Assembly: GCF_001949145.1 (NCBI RefSeq)
Contig: NW_019091429.1
Coordinates: 781,251 to 845,250 of the forward strand
From: Acanthaster planci
Taxonomy: Eukaryota; Echinodermata; Asteroidea; Valvatida; Acanthasteridae
Direction of reading: 5' to 3'
DNA length: 64,000 bases
Under the pieces are notes generated by a model. It was not told where the DNA came from and did no database searches. It saw nothing but the letters and a program-made list of their open reading frames with translations. Each line of letters starts with the position of its first letter. Position 1 is the first letter of the stretch. Of this stretch, positions 12,901 to 23,679 are shown one piece after another. The translations under genes and the position numbers were made by a program.

Positions 12901-15900
12901 CCAACGTGTTGGGGGGGTATTGAACCATTCCCCCTCCCCACCTTTTAAAGCGGATTAAGGACTTTTTGACAATTAATAAAAATGTATTCAATATCACTCA
13001 AAAAGGAAAAATATTACATATGTACATCTGTACCATGGACATTGCCCCCTATATAGTGTCATATGGTGCCGCCCCCCCCCGATGTTCCAATTTCCATGGC
13101 CAGGCAAGTCATCCCCACCGTTCCCCATCCCCCACCTTCCGGCACAAATTGACACAGCTGGTTATTTAACAATAATTTGCGGCGCTTTTCATCTTATTTT
13201 CAATATTTCTCATAACAAGGAATGGACCAACAAATTTAAATATCGTTTCCAAGTTATTTTTAATTTGCTGTCGAATCCAAAAACCGCTTGAAAATGTTGA
13301 TTTGTTCGCTAATCACAATAAGCTCAGGTTTTCCTCGTAATATTGATATAATATTAGTCATGCTCGTTCTATTTAGATCAAATGTCTTTGTCAATTTCAT
13401 TGATCAGTGTAAACTGATAATATGGAAGATTAAATGATTCAAAATGAGGCATCTAAATTGCATTTTTCTGCAGAATTTGAATTTTCACACTTCATTTTGT
13501 CCCCCAAAGTTCTGAGCAATTATAGACGTATGCCTTTTAATTTTGACATTGACCGGGATTTCTGTAAAAGCATAGGCTCGTCATCGGGGTTACATAATAT
13601 TATGTAATATGACTCAACAATAGAGACTCAATACTAAATCAAACGTATCCCCTAACCCATGCACCTTTTGGCAACTAAGGGTAGTTTTGCGACAAACGAG
13701 ACTGCCCCAGAGTAACTGCAGTTACGTACAGTAGATAAATCAACTTCATAACACAAGGTACTTTTGTTATACCGAGATACCAATAAATTATCCGTCCGAC
13801 TCTTCGGTGCTCAGTGCTTAATTTAAGCGCGTATGTTCTTGATAAACATCAATGGCTTCATTACTGAATCGTAAGACAGGTTTCTTATTCAGTGCAACAT
13901 ATGTTGGCACCTCTGTCCGCTCTTAAAGATTTTAATGTTAATTCACCTAAAAAGCGGTCCTCACACTTCTATCATAATAGGAACATAAAGTTATATTATA
14001 AGTTAAAAGACTGGAATTCTCGAGTACTTGAGAAGTTCTTCGCGTTTTCATCACTAAGCGAATGTTGAGTTACAAAAGCGGGGAAGAGTCCAGAAGTTTG
14101 GTCCCCTCCCCGTAGCTACTCAACGATTAAGTTAATCTCAATAAATTCCCACACGCTTAGGGAATTATTTCCACAATGCCGCAAAATGAAACGTGAAAAA
14201 ATTTCTTTTAAGTAATAAAGCTATTTCTATTCTTGATAACCTAGCAACGTTATCCTCAGATCGATGCCTCAGGCGTTCACACGGTTGTCGCCCAGTCACA
14301 CTGACCGAGAACTTAACGTTTGATTGCTAATATGCTTTTATCTCCTCAAATCTATCGGTGGGCAGGGTGTGAGAAACACCTCAACACTGAAATTGACTGA
14401 ATGGTCCCGTTCCACTGCTAACTGATAGACAATTTACAAAAGACAATTTAGTATCGCACTAAAAGCAGTTGATAGAAGTCTAGAAGTCAAGTTTCCGTCC
14501 ATAATGCAGCCATCATCCAGAGACCACTGAGATAAGGGGAACACGTTGTTCGACGGGCTCTGTCAGGAGCAACGTTCAACTGACTTTGCTTACACCATAT
14601 ACTTCTTGTTGAAACCACATGGCCTCGATCGTGCATAATTGAGGCGCCGGTTTGGTACAAAATGCACATTCAACTGTTCAAAATTTGGCAAATGTACATC
14701 CTTGCAAAATCTGTATCCGAAACAACTCGTGTGTTTTGGGGGTTTATTTCTGAATATTTGAATATTTACTCATTTCAAATTCTGCACACCAGCACGTTTT
14801 GAATATGGTCTGTAATTATTATTCTAACTTTGTACACACACGTTCTAAAGATGCATCTCTGCGATGGTTCTCCCCACCGGTATCTTCTCTATTGTTCCAT
14901 AGACCTTTATCTATATTCATGCATAATGTCCGTAATGTTTCTGTTTGAAAGCAGGATACCACTATTAATATTAATAAGTGCAACGTGTTTTTGTCTGATA
15001 CTTGTAATGCTATCCTATACCAACAGCAAACTATATTCCGGTAATAATCATTTGTGATATTTACATAAATCATTCGAGCAAATAAGTTGCATCATTATCA
15101 TTCATCTCCCCACAGAAACACGGCCCAAAGTGTATGTTGAAATGGAGAAAAATACTGCCATCTTCACGCGTGTAGTTGTACATGATTTCAAATGCTTTTA
15201 CCTTATCCCTGGCTATACACAGTTACACATGAAATATTTTCAAAGCTCATGGTTTCAAATTTCACCTATCGTCTAGACAATCAGTTCGATTTTGTTTCTA
15301 TCCAAACGATACTGATAAATTACCAATTATCCCAAACTGGGCATTTTGCATTTATCATTATACACAAACACTAGCTTAATTAAGGACCCATGATCCTCCA
15401 TTACAGAATAGTACATTTTCATGTCTGAGTTAATCAGAGAGTTTAGTTCCAACCATTATACAAATGCTAGTTTGGTTCCGAACGAAAACGACTGTTTTAA
15501 GAGATCTTTAGTTCCGGTAGCTACCACGGTCACTTAACTGACAAGAACGGGAGTAATTCCTGCAGTTCAAAAATTCGAAATCTGCCTATTTTCCGAACCC
15601 ACCTCGTAGAGTTATGGGTACCCATCGAAAATACTTGCGAATACCGAGGGTGAATAAATTGCTTTCATTTGCCGATTTCATGCATCATAATTTTTTAAAC
15701 GCTTGAATTTTTGATAGTAAACTTTGATTACGTTGAATGTTGAGAAAAAAACAGCTGACTGACAGCAACTGAAAATAGAGAGGACATCCTAGACTTGACG
15801 TTGTGCTTTATTTTAGTAGACGGAGGGCTACACCTGCCCTACATAATTATTATAAATACAGCAGGGAACTGACTTATACCTCCGTTGAAACCTTGAACAG

Positions 15901-17110
15901 TTTTTAGTTGGGCTGCTAAGGTGAAGCAATAGAAGGTTTTGTGCACTTTTTGATAAAGCATGAAACTTCCACAAATGGTCCTGTCTCTTACGGACTTTGA
16001 TATTTGATGTGGGGACAAGTTGTATCTGGCTTCCGATGACCTCTACAGGTCAGTGAACATTTCCAACATTTTTTCTATCGGTATCGGCTTATTTTTAACA
16101 AGAATGACTCAGAATATAGTGGTATGGTACATCCGTATAACAACTCTTAGTTTGCACTGAAATTTAATCACAGTGCATTGTGTGATAATTACACCTGCCT
16201 TTTAGTGGGCCTTTTACTTTAACCAACACAGCTTTTTCACACAAGCAAAAAATACACAACATTCACGCATTTAGGGATGACCATCTCTCATTCAGAAATA
16301 GAACTGCAAAGCATTTAAAAGTCATTACATTTGACTTCTGATGATTTGGGGGGCGGGTGGGGGCAATACAATTTTTCTTGGCTGTTTTCACAACAACTCA
16401 TGTACCTGTTGCTAAGGCATGGCTCAAAAAATTCTATGCAGTAGCTTCCTCTGAGCATAGTTCTTGTGAATTCCAAGTACGGCAAAAAATACAATTTGTA
16501 TTCTCAACAGGCATAAAAGTGTTATTTGGGTCATGCTGGATTGTGCTTCAAATTACTTTCCTTGATTTCGTCATCTACCAAGGCGAAAGGTTAAAAAAGA
16601 CGGGAAATTGGATACTCGAGTTGGCCCCAAAAACTGATTAACTTCTGTATCTTGCTCGAGATTCAGCCCACTCTGCGTCAGTATTTGGCGGATGAAAAGG
16701 TAGAAAATAGCACAAACCAGTCTCTCTTTGCGATGTTATCAGCCATAAAACACTTTTATCTGACAAGTCAATTCAAAAAGTTCGGAAAAAATTAACGGTG
16801 GCGACCATACTACACTGAGTCCACTCTGTTTAATACACACGTTGTAGTGGCATATATGATAACACCCCTTCCCAATAAACACCACACTTTTGGGGTGTGA
16901 AAGTGTTGGATACGTGAAAGTCATAATTTGATTTCCCAAAGTGCTACACAAAAAAGGGGAAGGATAAGTACAGACTGCCAATCATTGTAAACAGTGTTTT
17001 ATTTCTTACTTCGTCTGGACTCTGTCAATCAATACAAAGCGGTGGTGATAAATTATACGACTTAGTCAAAGATGTTTGAAATCGCAACCACATAGAATAC
17101 CAACAAAAGT
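9960..17110. other. Long AT-rich non-coding interval
   Basis: No gene, tRNA or transposon is recognised. Visible items are a pyrimidine-rich stretch at 10,115-10,165, a C9 run at 13,072-13,080, and an 18-bp perfect palindrome (TTACATAATATTATGTAA) at 13,590-13,607. The longest open frame (plus 11,537-11,959, 140 codons) has no recognisable domain and an AT-rich, unbiased composition, and is probably chance. Confidence 0.4.
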
Positions 17111-17123
17111 GCATAATTGCCCG

Positions 17124-17282
17124 TAGATTTACAGAGGGCCTGCGTAGAGCGCCCTCACAGAAGACAGGGCTTTGTTCTTGTGTGATATGCTTGAGTACAG
17201 ACTATAGTACTTCATTGTCATCTAAATCTACATAACAAAACATGTCCTCTGTGAGGCCGCTCCATATAGACCCTCTATTTGC
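17124..17282. mobile_element. Foldback (MITE-like) element
   Basis: The left arm (about 17,128-17,176) and right arm (about 17,232-17,282) are imperfect inverted repeats. The left reads ACAGAGGGCC, then GTAGAGCGCCCTCACAGAAGACA. The reverse complement of the right reads ATAGAGGGTC, then ATGGAGCGGCCTCACAGAGGACA. About three quarters of positions match over 45 bp, with a 55-bp spacer. No ORF is present and no target duplication was identified. It lies directly upstream of the AGGTCA array and may belong to the same larger repeat. Confidence 0.6.
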
Positions 17283-17310
17283 CAAAAGGGCTGTGTAAAG
17301 AGAATTTGAC

Positions 17311-17745
17311 ATAAAATATGCAAAGGTCACTGACCTTGTCAGAGGTCACAACTAGTCAAAGACCAGATACGAAAAATTCCTTTATAGGCCTATTGCAATA
17401 CCTTTTATTGTCGAAAGAACCCTACCACTGGACCATAGTAACAAGAAACATGATTTATTGATCCAATCCAGTAGATAGTTAGAATAAAATAAAATATGAA
17501 GGTCAAAGAACTTATCAAGGTAAATGACCTTTCAAAGGTCAGCAAAGGTCAGTTATGAAAATGAAATGTGAGATTCTTCCGCATTTTAAATACCTCACAT
17601 TTAGACTCGGGTAGTAAAAGGAGGTATTTCAAAATGTTAGTATGGTAAAATGGTATTTTATAACGCACGAAAAAAGTTATTGACCTATTAAAGGTCATCA
17701 TGGGTCAGATATGAGATGTCTCCACATCTGTAAATTTTTACTATG
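17311..17745. repeat. Three-unit diverged array containing AGGTCA motifs
   Basis: Three related units are aligned on a GACCT...AGGTCA core at 17,332, 17,526 and 17,683 (spacings about 194 and 157 bp). Each has an inverted GACCT/AGGTCA pair. Units 2 and 3 follow it with a second GGTCA and then a TATGA-type word; unit 1 reads GATACGA instead. Units 1 and 2 also share the lead-in AAAATATG. AGGTCA is the half-site bound by many nuclear receptors, but diverged minisatellite-like repeats with this word also occur as dispersed repeats, so regulation is not implied. Confidence 0.6.
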
Positions 17746-18130
17746 GGATGAAGATCTCATATACGAAGTTTCATACTTATATCAAAAAGTGCACAATTTG
17801 GTTGTTCAGCTGCCCTACTATTTGCTTCAAGTCCTGAAAACAGTAACAACAAGCCTGAGTAGATTTTAAACCCAGTAGGCTTACATGCATGTATAGACCA
17901 GTTCACTGATAAACTTACATTTTTGCAAGCATGCACAAATGGCCGTGACATACAAACGAGTGAGGTGCAAATTGAAAGGTACAGGGACACAAATTTCAAC
18001 GTCATTTTTTCTCAGGTTGTTTTCCGATTTTCTGTACGGAAACCTCTCTAAACCCTTAACTGCATACTCCCCGATCTAAGAAGGATTTATTGGAGAACAA
18101 AATAAAGACCTAAAAACTCCTTTCGTTCCA

Positions 18131-18702
18131 AGCGCACGAGGTCGACATAAATCAGGACTCTGTGAAGCTGTATTAGGGACTTGGTGAAAAGTTCTTTCCT
18201 GAGTTATAACTCGTACGAGTTAGCTCAAGGAGGTGAGACTTTTTTCAACAAGTCCCTAGTACAGCTTAATTTGACTGTCCTGCTAGAAAGGCTCAACACG
18301 AACTGTACGGTGTGTCAGGGTACCATGCAGCATCCACGCGCGACGTAAATCGCAAATCAGTGAGGTTTTCCAAACCGTGGCTACAATCGATGTTGCTTTG
18401 ATTGATTTCTACTCCTTGATTTTGAAGTTCTAAGCTCAATAAAAGGTAGTGTTTTGTTTCCACAAAACTTAACTGTATATATGCCCCGTAAGAGAAAGTA
18501 TTTTTATTAATATTTTCAGACACCATTATCCTACATAATCCTATGTCAACGATGAAGCCCGAAATGGCAACGATGCCGGTATTTAGGAATGAGGCTACAT
18601 GTACAGCACCTAACTATAATGGTGAAAGATAACCTTAATTACTAAGTTATATATTGCATGCACTCGGAAAGGAGCCCTGTTAATTCCTCTGACCTCGTGC
18701 GC
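18131..18702. repeat. Outer inverted repeat around the 18.2-kb foldback
   Basis: AGCGCACGAGGTC at 18,131-18,143 recurs inverted at 18,690-18,702. The resemblance continues weakly inward: AAATCAGGACTC on the left versus AATTAACAGGGCTC on the reversed right. The right copy therefore looks like half of a related element, making this a composite or two insertions in opposite orientation. Confidence 0.45.
18153..18282. mobile_element. 130-bp palindromic foldback element (MITE)
   Basis: The two halves are reverse complements with few gaps. The left arm carries GAAGCTGTATTAGGGACTTG and the right arm, reversed, carries TAAGCTGTACTAGGGACTTG. The centre is a perfect 14-bp palindrome AACTCGTACGAGTT at 18,208-18,221, so the loop is essentially absent. 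The element starts and ends with CAGGAC/GTCCTG. No coding capacity is present. No clean target duplication was seen, so the superfamily is not assigned. Confidence 0.75.
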
Positions 18703-18739
18703 TCAGCTGGGGCGTGTTTTAGCGACTCAAACCAAGAGC

Positions 18740-18977
18740 TTTGGTCATTGGTTAATTAAGCGACTTGGTAGGGGCCTCTGCATCTGTGACGTCATTATTG
18801 TAACCGAGTCAGCGCCGAGTCAAAATGGCGGAAAATAAACAGATAATTTTTATCGCCCCTCAAATGATGCATGATACATTTCAAATTAAACACATTAAAA
18901 ACGAGGATACAACACACAAAAGTGTACATAAAATGTTTTCATTCATTGAAGGATGGTTCTCTGTACTATTTAAATAA
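18740..18977 (+). promoter_or_regulatory. Promoter-like segment with a possible first exon
   Basis: Within 90 bp the plus strand shows an inverted CCAAT box (ATTGG, 18,747-18,751), a perfect CRE (TGACGTCA, 18,787-18,794) and an AAAATGGCGG start context with ATG at 18,825. CRE, CCAAT and AAnATGGCGG (YY1-like) are typical of metazoan housekeeping promoters. The ATG opens a 50-codon frame beginning MAENKQIIFIAPQMMHDTF and ending at TAA 18,975-18,977. No family is recognised; the true exon might splice before the stop. Local GC is only modestly raised. Confidence 0.3.
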
Positions 18978-18989
18978 AAATGGGACTGG

Positions 18990-20670
18990 ATGATAACTTG
19001 TAACCTTTGGATGCTGCAAACCCTACAGATTTTACAGATTTTGAATCTAAATCCTCACTCTTGTTGTCCAATTTTGTCCAAAATGACGCTTAAAGGAGGA
19101 CTTGGACAGTTTTTCACACACAACTGTCAATTGAGTGTTGCGTTGTTTACCACTTAGAATGACTAAAGGAACTATTTTTTCACTGGTTTTTCACATTCCC
19201 ACACACACCAACACACGCGTATAAGCTGTATGCTACAAATCAAGAACAGTATTGTAATAACATTATCAACTGCAGAACTACTTCCAAAAAGCAAAATCCA
19301 AACGCATGTTTATTATTTCTAGTTGTCCCTATGTGTCCCTCTCTGTCCTTCCTATGCCGTGATCACATGTAACAACCAACAACAGTGAGCTGTTCTGAAA
19401 TCCGTTCTATTGCATGTCCTTCCAGAGCTATACAGGCACGGCGCTTAGGCATAGTATCATAGAATAACAAAAACTTGATCATGCCTTGTTTCGCTGACAA
19501 CTGAAGCAACAGCAAAAAAAGGACGAGACTGATCCCCTTAGATTACCAAGATTATCTTGCAGTTGGACGTGATGATAAAATGGTAACAGCTGCACTGAGT
19601 GCAGTTGCATCACTTCGCGGAGCAGAGTCAATTTCGTATTTTTACAAGTGGCCATAAATTTTTGAATTGAAGTGAAAATGTTAAATCCGAATCGAAAGCT
19701 TCGAAGCGTGATACTGCACACAGGTGTAAACTGCTATACGAGAACGTTTTTAGTTCAGCCTTGCCCGCAACACGTGTTCAAGACGAGAGAAACGACCTGT
19801 GATAACCCAGCCACTTGCCCAAACGACTTGCAACTGCATTAATATGTCAGTTGAGTCAGGCACGAGCCCCTTCACCTTCTGCATGGATGTTAACATTTAC
19901 ATGTGTTACCCATTTTTTTTCTACACCGACTTTAAGTAAACACAATCAAGATCTCAGGAAAAAGCACAAATCAAACAGGGGGTTTAAAATTAAAGTGTAC
20001 GATGACAATTGTTATACCTCTTCAGACGCGGATCCAAAGAGTCGAATCCCCCACCCACCCTGCTCATTTCTTGTTTGTTTGTTTTCTTTTTCTTTCTGTT
20101 TTTCTTCTTTTTTTTCTTTTTTTAGCAGCCTACTTCTAAAGGTTGCAAGCCACTCTAAAAAGTATAAACCCTGTAGAGGTCTTATTTGTGTGTTCGGTTA
20201 AGGAAAAATCAAAGAGATTGAATGGCTTCAACAACGGCCACAAATTCAGCCCCCCCCCCCCGCGAAAAAAATTCTCCCCCTCCCCTAGCAAAAAAAAAAT
20301 ATCGGATCCTCCCCGCTCTGTCTTAAATACTGTATTTTCGTAACCGGGCAATAACCAGGCACGTCAGTCTCACCGTTGGACATCGCATCACATCGTGAAA
20401 ACATTGATGAGTCTCCACCACGCAGTCCATGCGGGACCGCTGACGAGACTATTCATTGATACCTCTGCAATTTTCACCAGGCAGTTTTGATAGTAGTAAA
20501 GTTTAATGGGGGAAGCAAACTGGCACTGTGATACAATCAGCTGTTGGGGCGCTGATGAATATTGTTCGTTTGAATTTCCTCTCTTTATATGAGATCCAAA
20601 ATATAATGTCCCCTGAGGTTGAAGATTTTCCTTCAAAATTGTTTTAACACGTAAAGATATTGCTTTCGAG
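18990..20670. other. Non-coding interval with low-complexity tracts
   Basis: It contains a T-rich pyrimidine tract at about 20,085-20,126 and a C12 run followed by CGCGAAAAAAA at 20,250-20,268. Open frames across these tracts are low-complexity artefacts. No gene is recognised. Confidence 0.4.
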
Positions 20671-20678
20671 GTAGACAC

Positions 20679-21131
20679 GTGCGACTAACAAACTTTATCC
20701 GATACGGCGATGCACCGAATCTGTGCCCGTGGTACAACTTTCTGTGTAGCTACAAACCAAGATACTCGTCGTTTCGATTAAAATCGACACCTTCAGATCA
20801 ATCAGGCAAATATTTGCCTGCTGTTGTAACACCCTCCGGGACTCCGACGGTTTTAATTCGCCTTGGGTGCGATGAGTTTCTTGGATTTAAAACATCATGT
20901 TCCACATCAAAGCAGTCCTGTATCCGTTTGGAAAATGTCACAAACGTCAAAACACGTAAAATGTCATTGCCAAAAAGTGGGCAAAATTATAGACGTCCCC
21001 AAGAGCATGATAGTCCTGAATTAGCTTATGACTCTTCTTTGATGAAATGGCTGGCGACTTTGTTTGCCATTAGGTCAAAAGCATTAGAGTGGCTTGATGC
21101 TGCTAAAAGAAATTGTTGGACTAAGATATAA
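20679..21131 (+). CDS. 150-codon open frame of unknown function
   Basis: This is one of the longest uninterrupted frames outside the transposons. It opens at a GTG, not an ATG, and ends at TAA. The translation has no signal peptide, membrane segment or motif I recognise; the C-terminal part (SLMKWLATLFAIRSKALEWL) could form an amphipathic helix. In 64 kb of roughly 38% GC DNA about one frame of this length is expected by chance in six frames, so the evidence for a gene is weak. It could be an exon or a fragment of an old transposon. Confidence 0.12.
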   Translation: MRLTNFIRYGDAPNLCPWYNFLCSYKPRYSSFRLKSTPSDQSGKYLPAVVTPSGTPTVLIRLGCDEFLGFKTSCSTSKQSCIRLENVTNVKTRKMSLPKSGQNYRRPQEHDSPELAYDSSLMKWLATLFAIRSKALEWLDAAKRNCWTKI

Positions 21132-21159
21132 CGTCGAGGTGTACTAACTTCTTTTCGGG

Positions 21160-21240
21160 AGCATGTCCAGAGAGGGGCGGTGGGGCACGTGCCCCCGTAA
21201 AGTTGGACAAAAGAGGGAGAGAGTGGGATAGGGAACAATC
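21160..21240. repeat. GC-palindrome dispersed-repeat fragment
   Basis: A GGGGCACGTGCCCC palindrome lies at 21,183-21,196, followed by a purine-rich GAGGGAGAGAGTGGG stretch. It has the same design as GGGGGACATGTCCCCC at about 31.13 kb and is probably a fragment of the same class of dispersed repeat. Confidence 0.45.
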
Positions 21241-22770
21241 CATCTCATTTAGGCATAGGGCCTAACAACCACCCCCCCCCATACAAAGATGCGAATCTAC
21301 ACCTCGTCTAAATGGCAAAGATGAAATCCAACGCTTTAATCAACCGGGGTTAAGTTGATACATCTCTACACAACTCTTTATCTGAATGATGAAATAATTT
21401 AAGTGTGACTTCCAAATACAGAATCTGCGATTACGTGTCAAAATTTGAAAGTCCAGTAGCGTACGCCATTCAAAAAGAGTTGAGCGAGGTAATCACCCAA
21501 GACTCAAGGTGGCGCTATTCATGGTAAGATTTGCACGTATGAATAGTACCTGTTTGCGCATTTACATATGCATGTCCCGTAGTAGTAGTCTGGATCCTAT
21601 CTAGATCCGTTCCTATCGGTTTTTATCGTGATTTTAGCATAAATAGTTGACGTATGAGCAATATTTTGGAGTTATTACACAGCAAAATTTCTGGAAAAGA
21701 TCAACGTTGATTGAAAACTGTATGGTCTTCATGATCAGCTGTCGCTCGTATATTTGACGTTTCCAAGAGACTGGGTAGCCGCATAAGAGTGAAGTGAACT
21801 TAACAGGCCGAATGGCTACCCCACCTCTTCTAAAGGTTGCGTTCAACAAGCCGTGAGAATTCGGGAAAAAAATTGGCGAATCTGACTGCCGGATAGGATG
21901 AATGACCTGAGAATTAACCAATTTTTACCACCCGATGGAAGAAGACATGCATTTACCAACATTCTCATTAAAACAAACAAACAAACAAACACGCACACAC
22001 AAAACACAAAAAATGTAGCAATATCAGGTATACTGTTCGTCTTCATAAACCCCATGGCACAAGCGCTTCAGAAGAAATAAGCTCAGCTACTTGAAAGGAA
22101 TTGAACAATTATTCCTATGCACTTAGCTCTAAGTTCCAACGTGACCCCAACTCCAAAGTGACCTCAGTGCTATTTCTGTCGTCGGCACACGTTTTTACTC
22201 TAAGATGTTACAGGTTGTATATATTCAGTTCATAATTTGCCACACCATCCATGTGTGCAGAAAAATGATTTTAACGGGCACCCAAGCTGTCCTTTCTTGG
22301 CCGTCGTGTGTGACTCCACACAGGGTCATCTGCATGGATTTCGGAGATCATGTTTAAGAATTTAATGAACTGCCCAAATTTTGATTGCATTGCAATTTTG
22401 GTAACAAAAAGGATATTGGTCACAAAGGAAGCCGCTAAAAATCATTGAAGTGCAAGGGAGTATAATGAGTGCATAACTCTACAATCATGGCCTACACTCC
22501 AGTGGCACGAAGGTCTCTTTTTAGGAGATATGATGACGTCTTCTGACATGTTGTATGCATTTTGTTAGTTGGAAAAGATATATATAAAACCGGAGCCTCA
22601 TTATTGGATGTAAAGACAATTATTTACTACCCGTTAAGGACAAATGAACAAGCACTAGTCAGGCCATACATGTATCTTCAGGCAGGCAACTTATAGGTGA
22701 ATCGCTATACATTCTCTACAAAAAAATCACAAGCGGATTGGGAGAAGAAAAACACTAAAGTCTTTTACCA
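21240..22770. other. Non-coding interval
   Basis: It contains a C9 run at 21,272-21,280 and an (AAAC)n microsatellite of about five units near 21,971-21,990. No gene is recognised. Confidence 0.4.
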
Positions 22771-22774
22771 GACA

Positions 22775-23020
22775 CCCCCCCCATCCACCCACAAAGGATG
22801 GGGAGTGCAATCGGGCCGAAGCGCCCAAGAGGGGCAATTTTTTAGTTTTAGAAAATAATGAGAGAAATGTAATGCGGGGACTTTTCACTTTCTCTCCTTC
22901 GTGTAAAAGCCCCCAAATTCAGCCTCACCCCCTAGAAAGGCCATTATAGGATACAAATACAAACTTCCTGATTTTGCCCACCCCCGAAAGATATTTGGCC
23001 CCTCGAAAAATTGGTTCTTA
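22775..23020. repeat. GC-rich dispersed-repeat remnant
   Basis: A C8 run is followed by a GGATGGGGAGTGC segment, GGGCCGAAGCGCCC (near-palindromic), and several short CCCCC blocks alternating with AT-rich sequence (CAAATTCAGCCTCACCCCCT, TTTGCCCACCCCCGAAAG). The mixture of GC-rich ends and GAAGCG words resembles the remnant at 30.92-31.17 kb. No ORF or clear terminal repeats. Confidence 0.35.
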
Positions 23021-23539
23021 AACCAACCTGATCAAGACGGCACAAAGAACTACTCAACCAACCTACCGTGGATCAGAGCACTATCTCTAGGATCAATTTA
23101 CAGAGAACTGTGAAACTAACTTTTGATAACAAGTCGTAAGTAACATACGCTACATACAAGCGAAAGGAGATGGCGAATACATGTGTGGAACGGTGGGAAA
23201 ACATAGACTGGCAACAGGTCCACGAATGGCTACTTTTGCAGTAATGGTAACTTACCAACACGACTGACGAGTTATTTCCACGGCCTCGTTCATGGACACT
23301 CAGCATCTCTTTACTTCCGCAAGAAACTGTGCAGATTGAGTAGCACGTTTGCTGCATGTAGGCCTATGCAGCGGCAACAACATTACCAACACTAGTTTTT
23401 CATTACATGAGCAGCAATAATTTTATCACTGGCAATTCTATGTATCTCTGTGTGAGCTACCGAAATAGTTTGTCCCATATCTATAGGTATTTCAAGACAT
23501 ATTTATGAATACTTCAGCTTTAGTCTGAGAATCTGGGCC

Positions 23540-23675
23540 ATTCCGATTGGTCGAAGGCAATTCTGGTTTCGTTTCCAGCAGCGCTAAAATGGTGACAAAA
23601 AGAAGAGTGTCAGACCAAGAAAACCAGCTTGACGAACTCGTAATTGGTGGAAAAAATGAGGAAACAGCCAACTGA
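23540..23675 (+). CDS. Candidate first coding exon, possibly UTP18-like
   Basis: An inverted CCAAT box (ATTGG) at about 23,555-23,559 lies 30 bp upstream of AAAATGG with ATG at 23,589. The frame runs 28 codons to TGA 23,673-23,675 and begins MVTKRRVSDQENQLDELVIG. A basic start followed by an acidic LDELVIG-type segment resembles, from memory, the N-terminal region of the nucleolar U3 snoRNP protein UTP18 (LEELVFG-type). No downstream WD-repeat exon was found, and a convincing GT donor inside the frame is not obvious. It could equally be a retropseudogene fragment or chance. Confidence 0.2.
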
Positions 23676-23679
23676 AGGT

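Noticed and set aside
13590-13607. An 18-bp perfect AT palindrome (TTACATAATATTATGTAA) as a possible operator.
   Set aside because: AT-rich palindromes of this size are not rare in such DNA, and nothing around it suggests function.
20136-20351. Glycine- or proline-rich open frames on both strands.
   Set aside because: They are translations of C/G and A runs in a low-complexity segment.
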